DNA of 64,000 bases, taken from positions 33,799,125 to 33,863,124 of the forward strand of contig NC_132894.1 of the NCBI RefSeq assembly GCF_030463535.1. The letters run 5' to 3'. The position numbers were made by a program, and so were the translations under genes. Shown here in pieces: positions 1 through 10,416 of this stretch (its first letter is position 1; the number at the start of each line of letters is the position of its first letter). The stretch is from Salminus brasiliensis (lineage: Eukaryota > Chordata > Actinopteri > Characiformes > Bryconidae). The notes below the pieces were generated by a model that did not search any database, was not told the origin of the DNA, and saw only the letters and a program-made list of their open reading frames with translations.

Positions 1-1165
1 TGAGGACAGCGGCTGGCACTGTGCTCCAGCACTGATTGATCCTTTGGTGAGCAGAGTAGTAAATGTGCTGCAAAACAAACCATTACATAACCAGGCGGGT
101 GTCGCTTTAGGTTACGAAAGAGAAGCCCACTCGCCCACCACCTTGTTCTGGGGCGTCACAGACTAACGCAAACTTTGAGCTCAGGGACGAGAAAGTACAA
201 GACATGTCCTTACAAGACCCGAACAAGTTTTTGGCAGACTACACCATCTTCTTTTGGCACAGTTTTCATGACACACTGCTTCTGGAATTGAAATGCAAGA
301 CCCAGGCAAGACTGACAGGAGGTTTATATGTATATGGTAAATATTTCTGCTGTATTTGCTCGATATGCACACATGACCTTACCTGTGCAGTGCATTAGAA
401 ACTATTCACAGCAATAAAAGTGTAACTAAGGGTGTGGATGAAGAGCACACCCTGTTTTTAAACAAACCACTCAGCCAGCGGAAGGAAAACGCCTGAATTC
501 AGCGACGGATTATGTAATAGATATCAAAGAATATTGGTCCAGAGAATCGGGTCAAAGGATGTAATGTGAATGTGCCTTTTCCCTCATTGTTTCTATGAGC
601 CAATAAATATTTACAAGTGGAAGTATGACCATCCTGGACCTTTCCTCAGGACAATGCAGCCTCAAAAACAACACATTTTCTTACTTATCGTCAGTCAGCC
701 TTTAGCCCCTTTAGCTAATTCAAATCTGTGAGAAGTGGGTGGGCTGCATGTCCACACTAATCATAGTCAAATGGATCAGGAAGTGGAATTGGTGCTTGGA
801 TTTGAGTGCTATTATTATTCCCCCCCCCCCCCTTTTATATAATAAGCTTGTGCTACCTTTATTGTTGGATGCACTGCAAGTTTCTATACGAGTCTGCACA
901 CCCAGCTCACTTCGCTTTGGAAAGCCAGTTATTGATTGGTTTCTGTGGTGTGTACAATCATGGGCGTTCCTGCTGAAAATAGTCGTTTGACAAACAAAGC
1001 AAATCAATGACTTTCCAGCTTCCCTAGATCGCCTTAAGGTAAGAGCATTACAGAAGACGGTGGAGAAGATCGACATCAGCTCAAGCAGGAACAGACACTG
1101 TGTGAATCACATGTTAACTGGAGAACAGAAATAAGTACATCCATAAGTCCAGAAGCCAAACTCAC

Positions 1166-1374
1166 TCTTTGGTCAGAAGGGGGCAGGACTTGAGCAGAAA
1201 GCGGTTGAGTGCCGTGTCCTGGTAGGTGAGGTCCGGGGGAGCGGTAGGGCTTTTTAGGTTGAGGCACCGGACGACAACGTAGAGGATGGTGGCGACGGCT
1301 GCCAGCTTCATCCCGTCGAACATGGCCGGCATCTCCGGCGCCACCGGGTACACTTCTGAATCGTGAGACGCCAT
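1166..1374 (-). CDS. abhd2: abhd2, first coding exon (partial gene)
   Basis: ABHD2 is a membrane-anchored alpha/beta-hydrolase (a progesterone-dependent monoacylglycerol lipase in mammals). This exon encodes the N-terminal 69 residues plus two bases. A short acidic head is followed by the type II membrane anchor at about residues 22-38 (MKLAAVATILYVVVRCLNL), then the family signature LKSPTAPPDL and the exon end FLLKSCPLLTKE, which matches the human protein almost residue for residue. The start ATG is at 1374-1372. The exon begins at an acceptor (CTCAG, first exon base 1381) and ends at a GTGAGT donor (1165-1160) in phase 2. The hydrolase domain with its catalytic Ser-Asp-His lies beyond the left edge; I see no further exon in 1-1160. 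Whether this is the a or b teleost paralogue cannot be told. Confidence 0.93.
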
Positions 1375-1985
1375 GGCTGGCCTGAGACGAGACACGAGAG
1401 ACGGGACATTATAAGACTGTGTCTTAACCAGTATACAAGTTACCACTGGTATAAGCCCCCCCAAAAATAATAATAATCTGCCCTCAATTTATAGAAATGA
1501 AAGATTTTGACCAGTCCAGACAGAGGTTGTGAGGTTATAAAAATCCAGTATGTTTACATACGCCAGCCTAAGCAGCCTACAGGGGTTCAGCTCCACCCTG
1601 TCACGCTTAAGTAATACAGAGTGTTTCAGCCTGTTTTGCTAATTAAGTGAGAACAATACAGTCCAGCCAATCAGAATAGAGCTCATTTACCAGTCTTAAA
1701 GGTCCAGTAACAAACAAACAAATAAATAAATAAATATGGACTGAATTGCAGAGTGGCTGATATGTTTACCTAAAAATGAATTGCGTCTATTTTCAGTACA
1801 TAAACCTATACATACAAATGCAATACCAGATTGTAGGATATTGCACCTTTAAAGCGACACAAACGCAGAACAACATTTACAAAACCGGAACCTGTATAAC
1901 CTGGGTTTTGAGACGTTCTGATAAAAAAACAAACAGGAACAGGCGAGTGTGTTAACTCTGGAAAAAAAAAATTGGTGTAACTTAC

Positions 1986-2079
1986 TCTGTTGCTCAAGTT
2001 GATTTCAAGGAAGTAATCTCTTGTGCTCAGTCAAAGAAGTCGCACTTGCGGGGTTTTGGTCACAGTGTTTAGGTCCAAA
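1986..2079 (-). other. abhd2: abhd2 candidate 5' UTR exon
   Basis: On the minus strand a pyrimidine-rich acceptor (CTCTTCACAG) ends just before 2079 and a strong donor (GTAAGT, 1985-1980) follows 1986, enclosing 94 bp without a long reading frame. It lies between the coding exon and the candidate promoter exon. The splice sites are seen directly; its use as an exon is inferred. Confidence 0.45.
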
Positions 2080-2342
2080 CTGTGAAGAGAAACATAAGAG
2101 TCTTACACAAGAGATAGAGGCTGCTTATCGGTACAGGAGGTTAAACAGGATGTTATTGGTTAATTATAAAAGATTTGAAGTTTCTAGATTTGACTAAAGT
2201 CATTAAATTAAGATGGAATATAAATATGGATTTTTTAAAAGCGATATAATATAATAGGGGTCCTTAAACTAATAACTAAAATAAATAAATATAAATTATT
2301 GACATTATGGATAAATACATAAGACTCTCAAACACTTTCAAA

Positions 2343-2347
<5 letters not shown>

Positions 2348-2399
<52 letters not shown>
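2348..2399. repeat. (TA)n microsatellite
   Basis: About 52 bp of uninterrupted TA dinucleotides in the abhd2 5' intron. The surrounding 2100-2900 is very AT-rich and otherwise shows nothing. Confidence 0.95.
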
Positions 2400-2402
<3 letters not shown>

Positions 2403-3187
2403 TGCTGGCCGTCAGCCACCATCACAAGTTATGTTAGATAAGCATCACAAGCTCAGCCCAAAATAAATGAAGAGGAAACACCATCAAAGACACCACAGAA
2501 TAATCCTCAGACTAGTCAACTCGGCCAGAAGTAAAGCAGGGTATGAAGTAGAGTCGTGGCCTTAAATATTAAATAATCCATAAATCTTGCATTATTTATA
2601 AACGCGAGACAATATGATTTCATTAATTTTTTTTAATTTTTTATATTTAATATTTTATTTTATTAAAGACTCATTTCATACTAGACTCATGCCTTTATAA
2701 CCTTTAAATATAAATAATAATTAAAAATAAATAACAATAACAATAATAATAGTAATAACACCCCTGATATTACATAAAGCACATAAATCCTTATTTTCAG
2801 CTTCGTATAAAATGCAGATATTTGTCATTTAAAACATTTAAGATAATAAACAGGTCGTGACCAAGACTGACTAACACAGCACACTGATTCACACCGCTGA
2901 AGTTGACTTCTTGGCCGAATTATCCGTTCCACCTTAAATGGTGCACCAGTTGCGCTGCATCTGTACAAGCCTCGGCGTGTGAGCGCTGCGCTATTTAAGG
3001 TGGCACTGAAAATTCGTGAACTCGCTGGCGAACTTCAGCTTCGTATGACTCACAGGGACTACTAACGCCATTTATAGTGTATATACACACACAAATCACA
3101 TACCTAAAATGCTTTCTTGCGTATATAGAGATGTTATTTCTAAAAAAATACTGAATATGAATGCTTGTTTTGTTTTTTCCTCGTGAG

Positions 3188-3238
3188 GCCCGACCACTCG
3201 ACCACTCGAGCACTCGAGCACTCGACCACTCGACCACT
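3188..3238. repeat. short minisatellite, GACCACTC / GAGCACTC units
   Basis: Five or six head-to-tail units of about 8-9 bp (CGACCACT alternating with CGAGCACT) in the abhd2 5' intron. A (GGAT)n run of about 24 bp lies at 3360-3384. Confidence 0.8.
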
Positions 3239-3490
3239 CCGCTGCTGTTTAGCTAGCTAGTCAACAACACATGACCTAAAGCCACTGAACATCTCTCATA
3301 TATGGCTTCATAATTTAGCTAGCTACTAATCAACAGAAGAAACCTATTAACTGGGAGCAGGATGGATGGATGGATGGATGGATGTTCACTGGAGAGACAG
3401 CAAAACAGAAGCATCGCTAGCCAGCCTTAGCCAGGGCAGCTAGCGAGTTAGCTACCCATTAAACCATCACTGACAAAACACAACACCTAC

Positions 3491-3790
3491 CTGCTCCTGC
3501 AAAGCCTTCCCCAGCAGATCCCTTCCCCACATATATGTAGAACTCAGCTGTCTCGGTGCCTTTCCATAAGTAAACCTGTCCACTAGAGCTGCAGCATTAT
3601 CCGCCCTTCCTTTCTAGCAGCTTCTCCCTCCCTCGCCCACTTTCCCACCCAGCGCGGAGGACACTTCCTACTGTACCGCTGCTCATTTACATACCGCCGT
3701 TCCTATTGGTTAATAGTCCAAACACGTCACTGGAACAGCCCCTCTTATTGGTTGTGTTCCAATAAGCGCCTCTTACGCTCTAACTAGATA
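3491..3790 (-). promoter_or_regulatory. abhd2: abhd2 first exon and promoter
   Basis: A minus-strand donor CAG/GTAGGT (exon end 3491) marks a likely non-coding first exon. Upstream, at about 3600-3790, the sequence becomes GC-richer and carries two inverted CCAAT boxes (ATTGGTT near 3705 and 3747), which read as AACCAAT in the direction of abhd2. No TATA box is evident. The exact transcription start is unknown. Confidence 0.5.
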
Positions 3791-4120
3791 GAAGTTGGGG
3801 CTAGTGTATAAAACGTGCAATATTACAGGCCTATTCATTTCAATAACTTGATATTTAACGTTGCAATATGCTTATTAATTATTAATACAGTTGTTAACAT
3901 ATAAATATAGAAATATCTTTAGATTGGTTAGAGATGGATAGTAGCATGTTTATAATAGAAGCTAATTATAATAAAAATACAGCCCTTTAATAATTTCTGT
4001 CCCACATGGAAAAGGGTTGTGCTGAAAGTCAGCTAAAAGTCATTGGACAGCTGAACACATGCATGGAGGATGCATGAACACAAACTACCGTAATAGCCCG
4101 GAACTCGTTAAGCTGCACCC

Positions 4121-4568
4121 ATCAGCCATACCATTAGCACTCCCTGCCTAATATTAACTAGGTTCCCCTTGTGCCTTCACCACAGGTCTGTCCATTCAAG
4201 GCATGGACTCCACAAGACCTGTGAAGGCATCCTGTGGTATCTGGCACCAAGACATTAGCAGCAGATCCTTTAAGAACTCCTGTGAGTCGGAGGAGGTGGG
4301 CCCTCCATGAGCATCAGTGAGCCTTAGGCGGCCATAACCCTGTCGCCGGTTCACTGGTAGTCCTTTTGAGGTAGATATGTAGATACTGACCACTGCATAC
4401 CAGGAACACCCCACACCACAGGCCATTTCCCCTGCTTTTCACATGTCACCTTCAAGAACTGACTGTTCACTTGCTGCCTAAAACATCCTCCCTTGGCCGG
4501 AGCCAGTGTAGATGAAGATAATCTAAGTTTTCACCTCACCCGTCAGTGGTCATAATGTTATGGCTGAT
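4121..4568. mobile_element. MITE with ATCAGCCATAACATT-type termini
   Basis: The left end ATCAGCCATACCATTA is mirrored by TAATGTTATGGCTGAT at the right end (4553-4568). The interior resembles the copy at 15552-15938 (for example GCAGATCCTTTAAG and CCTCCATGAGCA). It is non-autonomous, with no transposase frame. Confidence 0.75.
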
Positions 4569-5599
4569 TGGAGTCTAATCAGAAGTAGTAGAGTTTATTG
4601 CTCGCTTATAGGGAAATTCCACCGATTTTTTTGAGATATTTACCAGTTGGGATGTGAAACCATTGAAACCACCGCTTGCTGGTGCATTCCTGAAACTGAC
4701 CACTGATGACATATTAGAGGATGACTGACACCAATGGTACAGCAACAGATAAACAACAGGATCATCTCTAATTTTATATCTACGATAATTTTATATCTGC
4801 TGGGCCTGGTCCACTCTTACCAATACAGCACCTGCCTAGCAAACTGGCCTACTTGGCAAATTGGCCTAATGGTTACTGTTATTGACAAACAGCCATCACA
4901 TTTGTATACCCATCAGACACCTGCAGGGTACCTGCTTAACCCTTCAAATTGTATATATTTGTGATATTAATTGATTAATAAATCAATTTATTAATAAATC
5001 AAGAACTTGGAACTTCCATTAGACACCATAATAAAACCAACAGGATTTTTAGGGATGTTTAATGAACACTACTCTAGTCTAGACTCTACTGTACACATGA
5101 CTGGACACACAGCTCCAGACTCCAGAGCTGCAGAGCTCCAGACCCCCCCCCCCCCCCATTGCAATATTTTCTACTAGCGCCACCTGGTGCACACTGTGTG
5201 TAATGGCTGGAAATTGTATTATTTATTATTTTACAGATCTGATTTGACCTCAGTACACTTACTCACCTCATGTGTGGCAGGGGAAAGAACATTTGTGGCT
5301 TTCTGCTTGAAGAACCAGCTGAAGGCAGCGCTGAAAGGGAATCCTCTTGAGCACGCAAAGGCTGACGGACAAGCCATGAGGTGTCAATCCACTGCTCTCA
5401 AAACACTGCTCATCCACTGGGACATCCTCCTGACCCACCGTGACCCTGACCAGCATGAAGCGGATAAGGGGATGCATGGGCACGGGTATTTCCCAACCTC
5501 TAATAATTAAACAGCCTGCTTTTCTCACCGTGTCAGGGAACGACCTCTGCTCTGATGAGCTGGACTGTGCTGTGCCTCATTTGTTCAATAAAATACTCA

Positions 5600-5818
5600 G
5601 AGTCAAAAGTTTGTGGACACCCCTTCTAATGAATGCATTCAGCTACTTGAAGTTGCACCCATTGCTGACACACACTGATGTGCAAATGCACACACACACA
5701 GCTTGTCTAGTCTGTGTAGAGAAGTACTGCCAATAGAATAGGACCCTCTGCAGCAGATAAACATGAACCTCTTGGCACCATGCTGCATAATGCCAGGTGT
5801 GTGCTACAGGGGTATACA
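5600..5818 (-). mobile_element. dispersed MITE family A, truncated copy
   Basis: It carries the family end (AAAGTTTGTGGACACCCC), then the shared interior with CTAATGAATGCATTCAGCTA, the CA-rich patch, TAGAGAAGTACTGCCAATAG and GGCACCATGCTGC. Better copies are at 28905-29300 and 37758-38163. Family B starts directly after it. Confidence 0.75.
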
Positions 5819-5825
5819 GCAAACC

Positions 5826-6040
5826 ATCAACTGTCCAATGAAAAACATGTCCAGCATCTCCAAAAAAGGGACTTTACAAGAGAAGGCAAAAGTTAACTTA
5901 AGTTTAAATGGATGTCAATGTAAACAAAGATACGTTTATTCCAAGAGCATTTCTTTTGGTCCATTTATCCAGAATGAACGGACAAAAAAAAGGAGATACA
6001 TGTTTTTCAGCAGACAAAATTACTACAGGCACTGCATTTC
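5826..6040 (+). mobile_element. dispersed MITE family B, copy 1
   Basis: It begins with CTGTCCAATGAAAAACATG, followed by ATCTCCAAAAAAGGGACTTT, and ends in the inverted form of the same terminus (ATGTTTTTCAGCAGACAAAA). The structure is palindromic-ended, about 235 bp, like the copies at 27133 and 60858. Confidence 0.7.
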
Positions 6041-7774
6041 CCACAATGCCCCAGCGTCTTTCCAAAAGCTCAATCAGCTAACACTTTCTGTCAGTATTTA
6101 TTTATTTATTTATTTATTTAGTGTGCAGAGTCATTATCATTCATAAATAGCTCATAGCTACATATATATACTTGCATATATACTTTGGCTGTATTAAGGC
6201 CACTTATAATTGCATAACTGTGGGAAATTATAACAAACACCATCATATAAATCATCAGCTATGAAAATATAAACATAATAGAGGAAAATATAATATATAT
6301 AATAATATATATAATATAATAATGTAAACAGTGTCAGATATTTGTGTCAGGTGGATTGTTTAGGTGTTTGGAGATCAATACAATTGTACTTACTTAATTT
6401 TGAATATAATGTTTTAACAATTAAATCCTTTTATTTTACTTTACTTGCTTTTGGCAGTTTAGTAATGTCCAATTATTATTACTACTTCTACTACTACTAC
6501 TAAAATAATAATAATGATAATAACAATAATAATAATAAGAATATTAATAATCACTTTTCAGGAACCAAAAATGCAAAGAATTGTCAACACTGGCTTGCAA
6601 AATGTGATAATAGTAATAACTAGTAATATTGTTATCAAAATTAGGATGCTATTATTTTTTTATTATTATCTATTAATATTATAAGGCAAACAGAGGTGGA
6701 AAAATGTGCCGAAGTCATGGACTCATGGAGTCATATTAGTGTAAAATCCTGTAATACTACTTACTCTACTGCCTCAGTCCACATTCTCTGTGTGCCCCAG
6801 TACAACAGTTAGTCTAGAAATGCCCCTGGGGTCAACGGTGCATTTTAATACACGGGCCTTTAACAGGCCTTTCAAAGGGCCTAAAGGGTTGCACATGTTC
6901 TTGGCACCATAAATCTGATTTTACAGCAAACAAGTGGTTTATGGCACATATACAGTACTTGTGAATGACATCTAACAAGTTCCTTTCATTTCTCAAGTTA
7001 CTGAATAATCCATAGTACTTACTGAGTAATAAACCCAGGCTCCGAGGGGTTAACTGTGCAAGTGCTTGTACTGTACATCACATAGAAGTGAAACAAAATC
7101 CCAACAAGCTTTAAAACTAAAGCTTATCACCCTTTTCACTTTTTACACACAGCAAACGGTCATTCACCCAGTGGTCATTCACCTCGTTGTGCCTCCATCT
7201 ATAAAAGAACAACAACAGCTAACGGCAGCTAACATCAGCACATGCGCCAGGTGTTTGACCGCTCAGTCACAGTCAGCCTTCTCCAGTCCTCTCCTCACCT
7301 CTGATCCACTACACTAACATAGCCAAGCTGGCCCAAGGCTAACCAAACACTGACCACGAAGAGCCTCGATCAAACGGCCTTGCAGAGTGGAGGTCAGCGC
7401 TAGCTGAAACAAGCAGTACTTTCATCAGCAGACAACATTTAAAGAGACCATAAAACCTGAAATCAGCAGCTTCCGAATCATGCTGATGAGCCACTGAGCC
7501 TGACTGTGACCGGCAGAACGGCATCTCTGTCACTGCCACTCCGCAAGTTTGGAGCTGCAGAGCTGCAGGACGCTGCGTAACCCGAGTCATATTTATGTAA
7601 AACTCTGTAGTGTTACTCTACCGCCTCAGTCCACATGCTTCTCTACCCTCAGAGGCTGCTTCTGGAGCTCTCAGCTTGGCCACAAATGCACGTGCACAAT
7701 TGTGGACACAACTATATAAAGAGAACTGTAAGACATTTTTGCTTATGGGCTCCCCCTACAGGCGGAGAGTGTAA

Positions 7775-8038
7775 AGGTGAATGTATTTGTCACTGTACTT
7801 TAACCCATCTGTGGTAGTGAAAACACACACACACACACACTAGTGAACTAGGGGCAGTGAGTACACACACACCCAGAACAGTGGGCAGCCAACTCCAGTG
7901 CCTGGGGAAAGGCAGAGAGGGTAAAGGGCCTTGCTCAAGGGCCCAACAGTGGCAGCATGCCGAGCCTGGGAATCAAACCCACAACCCTGTTATTGATACA
8001 CCCCGGTGCTCTAACCACTGAGCCACCACCCCTGTAAC
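7775..8038 (-). mobile_element. tRNA-derived SINE (V-SINE-like)
   Basis: On the minus strand the element starts with a tRNA-like head: an A box within GGTGGCTCAGTGGTTAGAGC and a B box GGTTTGATTCC. A conserved teleost SINE core follows (TTGGGCCCTTGAGCAAGGCC), then a tail with a CA/GT run. The direct repeat AGAGTGTAA lies at 7766-7774 and 8039-8047, consistent with a 9-bp target duplication. It sits inside another dispersed repeat whose left part starts near 7587. Confidence 0.75.
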
Positions 8039-8206
8039 AGAGTGTAATTCACTTGTACTCCACTGCAGTTGATACAAATTTTGAGCTTTGAGCGCCCCCT
8101 TGTGGACAGTAGAGTAATATTACAGGAGTAACACTACAGGGTTACAGAGACGCTATTCTCTCTGTTACAGTCAGTGAAGCATCTAATATAAATGTTCATG
8201 TTAATA

Positions 8207-8211
<5 letters not shown>

Positions 8212-8239
<28 letters not shown>
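8212..8239. repeat. (GT)n microsatellite
   Basis: About 28 bp of GT dinucleotides just upstream of the slc51b-like gene. Confidence 0.9.
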
Positions 8240-8240
<1 letters not shown>

Positions 8241-8499
8241 TTTATTAGGACTATTATACTATTCCTTTATTTATGTGTAATTATGGCCACATACACACTG
8301 TTCTGTATAGTAAAGAAGAGGTTTCTACCATAGAGAAGAAGCATTAAACCAGGCTAACACATCCAAATGGTTCTTATAGTTATAATTATATATTATATAG
8401 TCATAATTCTATACATTTCCATTTCCTTTACTGCAGAACTCTATATAGTGTCTCTACCCTTTCTGTTTACTTACTCAAAATAACTGTGCTGCTGTGAAT

Positions 8500-8729
8500 T
8501 CATCTGAAAACGATGTTCATGTTGGAATGAAGTCAGTATAATGCAGTGCAATCGAGCCGTAAAGCTGTCCCCCACTGCGTCTGCTTGAAGGAAATAAAGC
8601 GCACAGTGAATTGGCAAGAATTACACCAGCGAATCTCCTCCCACCTGAACTTTGGAAACAGACTGAGGACTGGCTCGAGGACATGCAGCCTCTCTTCTTC
8701 ATTCCTGTCCCGTGAGCTGTGCAGCCCAG
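8500..8729 (+). other. candidate 5' UTR exon of the slc51b-like gene
   Basis: A strong donor (CCCAG/GTGAGT) follows 8729. A matching acceptor (GCTGGCAG) lies at 9991-9998, six bases before the start ATG of the slc51b-like gene, so a spliced 5' UTR is likely. The left limit given here is only approximate. Confidence 0.35.
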
Positions 8730-8934
8730 GTGAGTAGAGTCTCTTCACTGCTCCATCATCCTTTATAATGACTCTCTGTGTTGATAAATCTGTTATTGAT
8801 AAGCAGGGCCTATCTCTGTTCTCTTCTGTTGTCAGTGAGGCTTCAGCCAAGTCGTGTTTATTCACGTCTGATTGTTGATGATTAAAGCTGATAAGATAGT
8901 CCAGCATGTAATGTGTGTAATATGACCTGATTAA

Positions 8935-9078
8935 CACATATATACATGAAGGCTGTATATTCTGGGGGGCTTTATACCCCTCTAGCTCATGTCTGGTATT
9001 AGGCAGCATGGTGCCACTAGGTTTATGTTTATGAGTCCTATTCTTTTGGCAATACTTCTCTACAGGGACTGTGTTCAA
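8935..9078 (+). mobile_element. MITE family A, internal fragment
   Basis: It contains GGGGGGCTTTATACCCCTCT, GGCATT-like and GCAGCATGGTGCCA motifs and CAATACTTCTCTACAGGGAC, all shared with the other family A copies. Both ends are missing. Confidence 0.7.
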
Positions 9079-9383
9079 GTGTAAATGATCTGGTAGATGA
9101 TGTACTGATGTGGACATTTGTGTGAGATTAGGCATGAAAAACCTGCACAAATCTGCCTGCCTGTTTGGAAGCCTGAGATGAGTTAGAACAAGCCCTGATT
9201 AGCTCATAGGGAGGGGATTACTCCTTAAATGATACACTATCATCATCATTTACATCTACATTAACCTCTCTGGGTCTTCAGAAAATATTCCCCAACACTT
9301 CTACATTATAACCCAAGTGTTATAACACAGTAATGCAGCATTTATCTGACTTAGACTTTGAATTGGTTAGCATTATCCCCTAG

Positions 9384-9386
9384 TAT

Positions 9387-9421
<35 letters not shown>

Positions 9422-9423
9422 TC
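9384..9423. repeat. (ATTT)n microsatellite
   Basis: About ten TTTA units, abutting the possible SINE at 9430-9690. Confidence 0.9.
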
Positions 9424-9429
9424 CCAATG

Positions 9430-9690
9430 TGGTGCTGCCAATTAAGCCATCCAGCCACATGCGGCACCTGCTAACAGACGCCTGTGCCTGCTAACATCGC
9501 TTTAGAAGTGATGAGGAGAGAGCGACATCCACCCACCCGAAGAAGGCACGACCAATTGTGCTGTCTCGGACCCCGTGTGTCGTCGATAGCAAAGCTGCAT
9601 GGTTCAGCATTTGAACTTGTGACCCCTGGGCCATTGTGGCAGCGCAATAACCCCACAGTGCCACTCTGAGCCCTGTCCCCCAGCATTTAT
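9430..9690 (-). mobile_element. possible tRNA-like SINE or other dispersed repeat
   Basis: The minus strand shows AGAGTGGCACTGTGGGGTTA followed about 35 bp later by a B-box-like CACAAGTTCAAATGC, spaced as in a tRNA-derived head. It ends against the ATTT run, which could be its tail. Target duplications were not found, so the call is tentative. Confidence 0.35.
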
Positions 9691-10004
9691 CCTTAAGACC
9701 TTTAATGCTGACACTGCTCATGCACTGAATATGCTTGTATCTAACTAAACAATGCATATTAATGCTGTGGTCTGGACCACTGGCCTGGATGTAGCTTACA
9801 CAGAAAGGATAGTCACTAGTCCGTATCTGTAAAAATCTGTAAAATTCTAGACGATCTGGTCATCTCTATGGTCACATTCGGACAAGGTTGAACCTGATGA
9901 TTTCTTCCTGTTGTATGGAAAGCCTGTTAAAACAGGAAGAATCTATGCAGTGAATTCTAGGAACGTAACTAACGTGATCTCTTGTGCAATGCTGGCAGAC
10001 TCTG

Positions 10005-10201
10005 ATGGCTCCGCTTCAGGAAATGCTGCGACTGTGGATAGCACTGTGCCTCATGTGGCCAGGTAACCCAGCTTTCTATTAAACAAGCTAAAACGTTGCT
10101 TAAATTGGTCTAGACAGACAGATAGACAGGCAGACAGACAGACAAATAGACAGACATAGAGATAGACAGACAGATAGACAGGCAGACAGACAGATAGACA
10201 T

Positions 10202-10234
<33 letters not shown>

Positions 10235-10366
10235 CAAAGACAGACAGACAGACAGACAGACAGATATATAGACAGACAGACAAACAGACAGACAGACAAA
10301 CAGATAGATAGATAGATAGATAGACAGACATATATATAGACAGACAGACAGACAGACAGACAAACG

Positions 10367-10416
<50 letters not shown>

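Larger units (their letters stand above)
3800..8480. other. intergenic, repeat-rich (abhd2 to slc51b-like)
   Basis: No convincing gene. The interval holds an inverted-terminus MITE (4121-4568), a poly-C run (5144-5157), copies of two dispersed MITE families (5600-6036), AT-rich simple sequence (6090-6670), two copies of another repeat that contains GCCTCAGTCCACAT (about 6735 and 7587) and a SINE with flanking direct repeats (7775-8038). The longest reading frames (for example 5187-5510) resemble no protein family I know. Confidence 0.7.

Noticed and set aside
5187-5510. 107-codon plus-strand frame
   Set aside because: No similarity to any family I know, in repeat-rich intergenic DNA, with no splice or promoter support.
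8000-8033. tRNA gene on the minus strand
   Set aside because: The tRNA-like head lacks a proper acceptor stem and is followed by a SINE core and tail, so it belongs to the SINE.
8533-9150. 205-codon minus-strand frame
   Set aside because: It crosses a MITE fragment and the candidate slc51b leader exon, has no recognisable domain and is a chance frame.
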